A DNA stretch of 64,000 nucleotides from Staphylococcus simulans (GTDB lineage: Bacteria > Bacillota > Bacilli > Staphylococcales > Staphylococcaceae): positions 1 to 64,000 of the forward strand of contig NZ_PPRU01000004.1 in NCBI RefSeq assembly GCF_002902285.1. Direction: 5' to 3'. The notes beneath the pieces were generated by a model, which had not been told where the DNA came from, searched no databases, and was given only the letters and a program-made list of their open reading frames with translations. How positions within the stretch are numbered: the stretch's first letter is position 1; the number at the start of each line of letters is the position of its first letter. The translations under genes were made by a program, and so were the position numbers. Positions 57,624 through 64,000 of the stretch are shown piece by piece.

Positions 57624-57887
57624 TTAAATAATAACTGATTCTTCAACAATTTCTACTAAACGAAAACGTTTTGTTGCTGATAAAGGACGAGTTTCTTGAA
57701 TCTTAACGATGTCTCCTAATTTAGCTGAATTGTTTTCATCATGAGTTTTATATTTTTTAGAATATTTTACTCGTTTACCATATAATTTATGAGTTTTGTA
57801 AGTCTCTACAAGTACAGTTACAGTTTTATCCATTTTGTCTGATACGACTCTACCTACATAAACTTTACGATCATTTCTTTCGCTCAC
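57624..57887 (-). CDS. rpsQ: 30S ribosomal protein S17
   Basis: An 87-residue OB-fold primary 16S-binding protein. The frame opens seven codons earlier, but GAGGAGG before the GTG at 57885-57887 (VSERNDRK) gives the usual length. Confidence 0.96.
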
Positions 57888-57911
57888 TTTTGTAACCTCC
57901 TCTTTCAATTA

Positions 57912-58121
57912 TTATTGATTAGCCTTACTTTGTTCAATTTCTCTTTCACGAGCAACAGTTTTTAGACGTGCAATCGTTTTTCTTACTGTACGAATACGTG
58001 CAGTTTCCTCTAATTGTCCTGTAGCTAACTGAAAGCGTAGGTTAAAAAGTTCTTCTTTTGAAGATTTGATTTGCTCTTCGATTTCTGAAGTGGTTAAGTC
58101 TCTAATTTCCTTAGCTTTCAT
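57912..58121 (-). CDS. rpmC: 50S ribosomal protein L29
   Basis: A 69-residue two-helix protein at the tunnel exit. It starts MKAKEIRDL at 58121 behind GGGTGGTG, overlapping the end of rplP by 11 bases. Confidence 0.96.
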
Positions 58122-58545
58122 TTGATTCACCACCCAATTCTTCACGTTTTACAAACTTAGATTTAACTGGAAGTTTGTGACTTGCTAAACGTAATGCTTC
58201 GCGTGCAACTTCTTCTGACACGCCTGCAACTTCAAATAAGATTCTACCTGGTTTAACTACTGCGATCCAGCCTTCTACTGCACCTTTACCAGCACCCATA
58301 CGTACTTCTAAAGGTTTTTTAGTATATGGTGTATGAGGGAAGATTTTAATCCAAACTTTCCCGCCACGTTTCATATAACGAGTCATCGCAATACGAGCAG
58401 ATTCGATTTGACGAGATGTGATCCAAGAAGTTGTAGTAGCTTGTAATCCATACTCACCAAATGTTACAAAGTTACCGCCTTTAGAACGTCCTTTTGTGTT
58501 TGGACGATGTTGACGACGATATTTAACGCGTTTTGGTAGCAACAT
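58111..58545 (-). CDS. rplP: 50S ribosomal protein L16
   Basis: A 144-residue protein that shapes the A-site and the peptidyl transferase centre, starting [14 protein letters not shown]. Evernimicin-type drugs select mutations in its central loop in other bacteria; the loop looks normal. Confidence 0.97.
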   Translation of the reverse strand: MLLPKRVKYRRQHRPNTKGRSKGGNFVTFGEYGLQATTTSWITSRQIESARIAMTRYMKRGGKVWIKIFPHTPYTKKPLEVRMGAGKGAVEGWIAVVKPGRILFEVAGVSEEVAREALRLASHKLPVKSKFVKREELGGESNES

Positions 58546-58547
58546 TA

Positions 58548-59201
58548 TTATTTTCCTCCTTCACTATTGTTCTTAGTAGGAAGAACTTCTCCACGATAGA
58601 TCCATACTTTAACTCCAAGTTTACCGTATGTTGTATCAGCTTCAGCATGTGCGTAGTCAATGTCAGCACGTAATGTGTGAAGTGGAACAGTTCCTTCTGA
58701 ATATTGTTCAGCACGAGCGATGTCAGCTCCGCCTAAACGACCTGAAACTTGAGTTTTAACACCTAAAGCTCCTAGTTTCATAGCTCTTTGAATAGCTTGT
58801 TTTTGTACACGACGGAATGATGCACGGTTTTCTAATTGACGAGCGATGTTCTCAGCAACTAAACGAGCATCTAAATCAACTTTTTTGATTTCGATCACGT
58901 TAATGTGTACACGTTTGTTAGTTAAGTTATTTAATTTGTTACGAAGTTTTTCAATTTCTGAACCGCCTTTACCAATTACCATACCTGGTTTACCAGTGTG
59001 GATTGCAATATTGATACGGTTAGCAGCACGTTCGATTTCTACGTGAGAAACTGATGCTTCTTTTAATTCGTTATCGATGAACTTACGGATTTTTAAATCT
59101 TCATGTAATAAAGTAGCGAAATCTTTTTCAGCATACCATTTAGCGTCCCAATCACGGATAACACCAACACGAAGTCCGATTGGATTAATTTTTTGACCCA
59201 C
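58548..59201 (-). CDS. rpsC: 30S ribosomal protein S3
   Basis: A 217-residue protein with a KH domain ([13 protein letters not shown] near 72-84) and a C-terminal domain. It lines the messenger entry tunnel and helps unwind structured messenger. It ends two bases before rplP starts. Confidence 0.97.
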   Translation of the reverse strand: MGQKINPIGLRVGVIRDWDAKWYAEKDFATLLHEDLKIRKFIDNELKEASVSHVEIERAANRINIAIHTGKPGMVIGKGGSEIEKLRNKLNNLTNKRVHINVIEIKKVDLDARLVAENIARQLENRASFRRVQKQAIQRAMKLGALGVKTQVSGRLGGADIARAEQYSEGTVPLHTLRADIDYAHAEADTTYGKLGVKVWIYRGEVLPTKNNSEGGK

Positions 59202-59225
59202 AGTATTCCCTCCTTAGATAGTTTA

Positions 59226-59579
59226 TTAAGCTTCTTTAGCTTCTTCTTTGCCGTCACTTACGACAATTGTAATGTGGCTTGTACGTTTGTTAATTGCACT
59301 TGCGCGTCCTTGAGCACGTGGACGGAAACGTTTTAAAGTTGGTCCTTCGTTAGCATATGCTTCTTTAACAACTAATTCATCTGTATTCATGTCATAGTTG
59401 TGCTCTGCATTAGCTAAAGCGGACATTAATAATTTTTCAACAACTGGTGATGATGCTTTGTTAGTTAATTTTAAAATAGCAACAGCTTCACCAACGTTTT
59501 TGCCTCTGATTAAGTCTAAAACTAATCTGACTTTACGAGGTGCGATTCTGATAGTTCTAGCAACCGCTTTTGCTTCCAT
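59226..59579 (-). CDS. rplV: 50S ribosomal protein L22
   Basis: A 117-residue protein whose long beta-hairpin (around 80-95, [12 protein letters not shown]) lines the exit tunnel beside L4; macrolide-resistance changes fall there in other strains. The hairpin is intact. Confidence 0.97.
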   Translation of the reverse strand: MEAKAVARTIRIAPRKVRLVLDLIRGKNVGEAVAILKLTNKASSPVVEKLLMSALANAEHNYDMNTDELVVKEAYANEGPTLKRFRPRAQGRASAINKRTSHITIVVSDGKEEAKEA

Positions 59580-59611
59580 TTGGTCTTCCTCCTCTACTTA
59601 ATAGAAAGTAT

Positions 59612-59890
59612 TTATCTTCTTGTTTTTTTGTCGTCTGCAGCATGTCCTTTGAATGTACGAGTTGGAGCAAATTCACCTAATTTGTGACCAACCATATCTT
59701 CAGTTACATAAACAGGTACATGTTTACGTCCATCGTATACTGCAAAAGTAATACCGATGAAGTTAGGGAAAATAGTTGAACGACGTGACCAAGTTTTAAT
59801 CACAGTTTTTTTCTGATTACCTTCTTGCGCTTCCACTTTTTTCATCAAGTGGTCATCGACGAAAGGTCCTTTTTTAATACTACGAGCCAT
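59612..59890 (-). CDS. rpsS: 30S ribosomal protein S19
   Basis: A 92-residue 30S head protein, starting [15 protein letters not shown]. It pairs with S13 near the A-site tRNA. Confidence 0.97.
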   Translation of the reverse strand: MARSIKKGPFVDDHLMKKVEAQEGNQKKTVIKTWSRRSTIFPNFIGITFAVYDGRKHVPVYVTEDMVGHKLGEFAPTRTFKGHAADDKKTRR

Positions 59891-59954
59891 TATGGCGCCT
59901 CCCTTCTTATTATGTGCGTGCAGCGATTACGCCGCACACCCAAATAAATTGTTA

Positions 59955-60788
59955 TTATTTTCTTTTACGTCTACGTACGATAAGTTTATCTGATGATTTT
60001 TTACCGCGACGAGTTTTCTTACCAAGAGTTGGTTTACCCCATGGTGACATTGGTGATGGCATACCGATTGGAGCACGACCTTCACCACCACCGTGTGGGT
60101 GATCGTTAGGGTTCATTACAGAACCACGAACTGTTGGACGGATACCTTTCCAACGAGAACGTCCGGCTTTACCAACGTTAACAAGTTCATGTTGTAAGTT
60201 ACCAACTTGACCTACAGTTGCACGGCAAGTTGAAAGAATCATACGAACCTCACCTGAGCGAAGTCTTACTAATACGTATTTACCTTCTTTACCAAGTACT
60301 TGAGCACTTGCACCTGCTGAACGTGCGATTTGTCCGCCACGGCCAGGTTTTAATTCGATATTGTGAACTACAGTACCTACTGGAATGTTAGCTAATGGTA
60401 AAGCGTTACCTACTTTAATGTCAGCTTCTTCACCATTTTCTACTGTTTGTCCTACAACCAAACCTTTTGGAGCGATGATGTAACGTTTTTCACCATCTGC
60501 ATATACTAACAATGCAATGTTAGCTGAACGGTTTGGATCGTATTGGATAGAATCAACTTTTGCTGGGATCCCATCTTTGTTACGTTTGAAATCAATAACA
60601 CGGTATTGACGTTTGTGTCCGCCACCATGATGGCGTACTGTCATTTTACCTTGGTTGTTGCGTCCCGCTTTTTTCGGTAGCGGTTGTAATAATGACTTTT
60701 CTGGAGTCGTTTTTGTGATTTCAGCGAAATCCAATGAAGTCATATTACGACGACCATTTGTAATCGGCTTATAATGTTTAAGAGCCAT
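59955..60788 (-). CDS. rplB: 50S ribosomal protein L2
   Basis: A 277-residue protein essential for subunit joining and peptidyl transferase activity. The conserved histidine cluster [17 protein letters not shown] near 225-241 is present, and the tail is basic ([15 protein letters not shown]). Confidence 0.98.
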   Translation of the reverse strand: MALKHYKPITNGRRNMTSLDFAEITKTTPEKSLLQPLPKKAGRNNQGKMTVRHHGGGHKRQYRVIDFKRNKDGIPAKVDSIQYDPNRSANIALLVYADGEKRYIIAPKGLVVGQTVENGEEADIKVGNALPLANIPVGTVVHNIELKPGRGGQIARSAGASAQVLGKEGKYVLVRLRSGEVRMILSTCRATVGQVGNLQHELVNVGKAGRSRWKGIRPTVRGSVMNPNDHPHGGGEGRAPIGMPSPMSPWGKPTLGKKTRRGKKSSDKLIVRRRKRK

Positions 60789-60821
60789 TGTCGCTTACCT
60801 CCTTATTGGTAATTTTATTTT

Positions 60822-61097
60822 TTAGTTGAATAGATCGATTGATCCTTCTTTAAGTGTAACGATCGCTTTGCGTCTTCTGTTTGTATAGCCTTGGTAACGG
60901 CCCATACGTTTTTTCTTAGCTTTGTAGTTGACGATATTTACTTTGTCTACTTTAACATCGAAAATTTCTTCAACTGCAATTTTAACTTGTGTTTTATTCG
61001 CACGTGTATCTACATCAAAAGTGTATTTGTCTTCAGCCATTGCTTCTGAAGATTTTTCTGTGATTACGGGGCGCTTAAGAACGTCTCTTGCTTCCAT
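60822..61097 (-). CDS. rplW: 50S ribosomal protein L23
   Basis: A 91-residue protein at the tunnel exit, the docking site for trigger factor and the signal recognition particle. It starts on the last base of rplD. Confidence 0.97.
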   Translation of the reverse strand: MEARDVLKRPVITEKSSEAMAEDKYTFDVDTRANKTQVKIAVEEIFDVKVDKVNIVNYKAKKKRMGRYQGYTNRRRKAIVTLKEGSIDLFN

Positions 61098-61720
61098 TAT
61101 CCGAGCACCTCCTCAACTTTTTTAGCAGCTGCTTCTGTAATTAATACACTGTCAGCGCTAGTGATGTCTAATACGTTTAAACCAGTTACAGTAGTGATTT
61201 GAACACCAGGAATGTTACGTGCTGATAATTCAACATTTACATCTTCTGATTCAGTAACTACTAAAACTTTTTTAGGTAATTCTAAGTTTGATAATACTTT
61301 AGTGAATTCTTTAGTTTTTGGTGCTTCTAAACCGAAAGCATCAATAATTTTGAATTCATTTTCTTGTACTTTGAAAGATAATGCAGAACGTAATGCTAAA
61401 CGACGCATTTTCTTAGGCATTTTGTATGCATAGCTTCTTGGAGTCGGTCCGAATACGATACCGCCACCACGCCATTGTGGAGCACGGATAGTACCTTGAC
61501 GCGCACGTCCTGTACCTTTTTGTCTCCATGGTTTACGTCCACCGCCGCGTACTGCTGAACGGTTTTTTACCGAATGCGTACCTTGGCGTAATGAAGCACG
61601 TTGTAAGTTAATTGCTTCGAAAAGAACATCTTTGTTTGGTTCAATTGCGAATACAGCATCGCTTAATTCAACTGAACCTGCTTTTGATCCGTCTACTTTT
61701 AATACATCATAATTTGCCAT
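61097..61720 (-). CDS. rplD: 50S ribosomal protein L4
   Basis: A 207-residue protein. Its extended loop ([19 protein letters not shown], near 60-78) reaches the tunnel constriction, where macrolide-resistance changes occur in other bacteria. In E. coli L4 also represses the S10 operon, but that mechanism is not general in Bacillota. Confidence 0.97.
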   Translation of the reverse strand: MANYDVLKVDGSKAGSVELSDAVFAIEPNKDVLFEAINLQRASLRQGTHSVKNRSAVRGGGRKPWRQKGTGRARQGTIRAPQWRGGGIVFGPTPRSYAYKMPKKMRRLALRSALSFKVQENEFKIIDAFGLEAPKTKEFTKVLSNLELPKKVLVVTESEDVNVELSARNIPGVQITTVTGLNVLDITSADSVLITEAAAKKVEEVLG

Positions 61721-61748
61721 TATGCATTTTCCTCCTTTCGTTAATTAA

Positions 61749-62411
61749 TTATTTGTTACCTTTTTTAATTGAAGTTTTGATTTCTACTAATCCTTTTTTA
61801 GGACCAGGCACATTACCTTTAACTAAGATAACGTTGTTTTCTGTATCGATTTGTACAACTTCTAAGTTTTGTACTGTCACTGTGTTGCCACCCATACGAC
61901 CTGGCATTTTGTGACCTTTAAATACTTTAGATGCGTCAGATGCCATACCTACAGAACCTGGCGCTCTGTGGAAATGAGAACCGTGAGACATTGGTCCACG
62001 ACCGTGGCCATGACGTTTGATATTGCCTTGGAAACCTTTACCTTTAGATACTCCAGTTACGTCAATGATGTCCCCAGCTTCAAATGTATCAACTGAGACT
62101 TCTTGACCTACTTCGTATTCATCAACATTGATGTTTCTGAATTCACGAATGAAGCGCTTAGGAGCTGTGTCAGCTTTTTTAGCGTGACCTTCAGCTGGTT
62201 TATTAGCATATTTATTTGACTTGCTGTCTTTTTTGTATGCTTGTTTGTCTTCAAAACCTACTTGGATAGCGTTGTAACCGTCTACCTCTTCAGTTTTCTT
62301 TTGTAATACTACGTTTTGTCCTGCTTCTACTACAGTTACTGGGATTAAGTCTCCGTTTTCACCGAATACTTGTGTCATCCCGATTTTTCTTCCTAAGATT
62401 CCTTTGGTCAT
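61749..62411 (-). CDS. rplC: 50S ribosomal protein L3
   Basis: A 220-residue early 50S assembly protein, starting [16 protein letters not shown]. The loop [15 protein letters not shown] near 138-152 approaches the peptidyl transferase centre; linezolid- and tiamulin-resistance changes map near here in S. aureus. Confidence 0.97.
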   Translation of the reverse strand: MTKGILGRKIGMTQVFGENGDLIPVTVVEAGQNVVLQKKTEEVDGYNAIQVGFEDKQAYKKDSKSNKYANKPAEGHAKKADTAPKRFIREFRNINVDEYEVGQEVSVDTFEAGDIIDVTGVSKGKGFQGNIKRHGHGRGPMSHGSHFHRAPGSVGMASDASKVFKGHKMPGRMGGNTVTVQNLEVVQIDTENNVILVKGNVPGPKKGLVEIKTSIKKGNK

Positions 62412-62438
62412 CGAAAGTCCACCTCCTATGATTTTCTA

Positions 62439-62966
<528 letters not shown>

Positions 62967-62995
62967 ATTTTACTGCAAATGATTGCACACTTCAA
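62967..62995 (-). promoter_or_regulatory. S10 operon promoter
   Basis: On the minus strand TTGAAG (62990-62995), 17 bp, TAAAAT (62967-62972). It lies about 220 bases before rpsJ. Confidence 0.65.
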
Positions 62996-63084
62996 CCCGT
63001 ATAAAGATTTTTTTCTCTAAGTCTTCATATTTTTTCAATCGACTCACATCCTATATAATAGTAAATGAATGGTGGTGATTAAAA

Positions 63085-63471
63085 GTGAAACATAGTACAA
63101 GAATCGCATTAATCATTATAAGCATTATCTTGCTGCTCTCTGAACTTTTATATGGCATTCCTTTCTTAGGAGGTTCTATCATCGTTTCATTTGGTTGGCA
63201 GCCATTAATCATTAATGCTTTCTTCTATTTATTACTCGTTATCGCATTATTAGCTGACAGCCAAAGTACAATTCGTCCTATGGTCATTATTCCTTTATTA
63301 GGAATCGCTGGTTCGTTTATCGCAATTGTTCCTTTTGTCGGAATGATTGTACATTGGATTTTATTCTTCTTAATGTTGTTCTTCTTGTTTATTGTCATGA
63401 GCACTCCTATTTATATGCCAAATCGAAATGCGAGAGCTGTTTATGATGAACATGGACGTCGAATTAAATAA
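63085..63471 (+). CDS. small four-helix membrane protein, unknown function
   Basis: A 128-residue protein with four hydrophobic segments (about 6-26, 30-56, 64-84 and 86-108) and a short basic C-terminal tail. No motif points to a function. The start is GTG, with GGTGGTGATT upstream. Single gene, divergent from the S10 operon, with its own terminator. Confidence 0.72.
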   Translation: MKHSTRIALIIISIILLLSELLYGIPFLGGSIIVSFGWQPLIINAFFYLLLVIALLADSQSTIRPMVIIPLLGIAGSFIAIVPFVGMIVHWILFFLMLFFLFIVMSTPIYMPNRNARAVYDEHGRRIK

Positions 63472-63483
63472 GTTATAGATAAA

Positions 63484-63510
63484 TACCGGCAGATCTGTCG
63501 GTATCTTTTT
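63484..63510 (+). terminator. terminator after the small membrane protein gene
   Basis: ATACCGGCAG and CTGTCGGTAT form a stem with a 2-base centre, followed by CTTTTT. Confidence 0.8.
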
Positions 63511-63549
63511 ATATTTACAAGTAATTTTATGAGTTTCTTCCTATTGTAA

Positions 63550-63563
63550 TGTAAACGCTTCTA
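63550..63563. promoter_or_regulatory. cre-like site upstream of the short-chain dehydrogenase gene
   Basis: TGTAAACGCTTCTA agrees with the cre consensus TGWAANCGNTNWCA at 12 of 14 positions. It is 33 bases upstream of the SigmaB-like -35. Weak on its own. Confidence 0.35.
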
Positions 63564-63595
63564 TTTATATTTATTTTAGAAGTTAAAGGTGTTTG

Positions 63596-63621
63596 GATTA
63601 TTAATTTTTAGAAGCGGGTAT
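63596..63621 (+). promoter_or_regulatory. SigmaB-like promoter of the short-chain dehydrogenase gene
   Basis: GATTAT (63596-63601), 14 bp, GGGTAT (63616-63621). The -10 is perfect for SigmaB and the -35 has one mismatch to GTTTWW. The ATG follows 93 bases later. Confidence 0.55.
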
Positions 63622-63713
63622 ATTGATAGAGTTCATAATAACGATGAAACATATTGCTTTTTAACTATATTGAATAGAAATAAAGCATGATATAGATAAA
63701 AGGAGAAAGAGAT

Positions 63714-64000
63714 ATGTATCAAGATTTAGAAAATAAAGTAGTTATTGTCACAGGTAGTGGCAGCGGAATTGGTAAAGCTTACGCTGAAGCGTTTGGTAAA
63801 GCAAAAGCGAAAGTTGTTTTAAATTACCGTTCTTCTAAACACGAACCTGAGTTAGAAAAACTCAAAAAAGAAATCGAAGATCACGGTGGACAAGCTTTAC
63901 CAGTCCAAGGTGATGTTACAACCGAAGAAGATATCATCAGCCTTGTAGAACAAGCCATCAAACATTTTGGCACTTTAGACATTATGATTAATAACGCTGG
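63714..64000 (+). CDS. short-chain dehydrogenase, glucose 1-dehydrogenase-like (cut by window edge)
   Basis: The first 95 or so residues of a classical SDR. The cofactor motif is TGSGSGIG near 14-21 and NNAG is the last thing read. The sequence after the glycine motif (LNYRSS) suggests NADP(H) or dual use. Bacillus glucose 1-dehydrogenases share this start. AAGGAGAAAGAGAT precedes the ATG. The catalytic Ser-Tyr-Lys is outside the window. Confidence 0.82.
   Translation, partial: MYQDLENKVVIVTGSGSGIGKAYAEAFGKAKAKVVLNYRSSKHEPELEKLKKEIEDHGGQALPVQGDVTTEEDIISLVEQAIKHFGTLDIMINNA

Overview
The window is chromosomal DNA of a low-GC coagulase-negative Staphylococcus. The evidence is the order spc/alpha ribosomal operon – ecfA1A2T – truA – rplM/rpsI, the staphyloferrin A locus (sfa/hts), the asp23 cluster and the lmrS–sepA–sdrM efflux block. 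The species is not certain; a relative of S. carnosus or S. simulans would fit. I see no tRNA, CRISPR array, prophage or insertion sequence.

Layout. 1-262: leader and tandem promoters of an rRNA operon that runs leftwards off the edge. 0.4-9.9 kb: cysteine-free Mrp ATPase, three drug exporters (LmrS, SepA, SdrM), a hemolysin III-type protein, a UDP-sugar pyrophosphorylase-like enzyme, a YdjM-like hydrolase, a SunI/YnzG-like protein, LtrA and an IsdG-type heme monooxygenase. 9.9-20.9 kb: a YjiH-type membrane protein, then the iron block. htsABC imports ferric staphyloferrin A, sfaBCD make it and sfaA exports it, with Fur boxes at htsA and between sfaA and sfaD. 20.9-24 kb: asp23, a DUF2273 gene, amaP (SigmaB promoter) and a betaine transporter. 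24-29.5 kb: two pairs of duplicated oxidoreductases around a lipase-like hydrolase. 29.6-33.2 kb: pyruvate phosphate dikinase with its regulatory kinase/phosphorylase, behind a promoter carrying two CcpN-type sites and a cre-like site. 33.3-36.1 kb: a Crp/Fnr regulator, a P1B-type ATPase with an unusual CPG motif and a separate heavy-metal-binding protein, with an FNR-type box between the first two. 36.2-40.8 kb: a bacillithiol transferase-like protein, a galactitol-type PTS with two IIA proteins and no catabolic gene, and a CPBP protease. 40.9-43.9 kb: a hemerythrin/PAS protein and a three-gene operon (GT8 glycosyltransferase, zinc ribbon, histidine phosphatase).

44-62.7 kb is core translation, all on the minus strand: S10-spc-alpha genes from rpsJ to rplQ (including secY, adk, infA, rpmJ, rpoA), then the ECF vitamin transporter module, truA, and rplM-rpsI. 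62.7-64 kb holds the rpsJ leader, a small membrane protein and the start of a short-chain dehydrogenase with a SigmaB-like promoter.

Most of the window is ordinary. The parts that deserve a second look are the Crp/Fnr–ATPase–metallochaperone module, the promoter architecture of ppdK, the hairpin over the sdrM ribosome binding site, the orphan PTS, and several unassigned operator-like palindromes.
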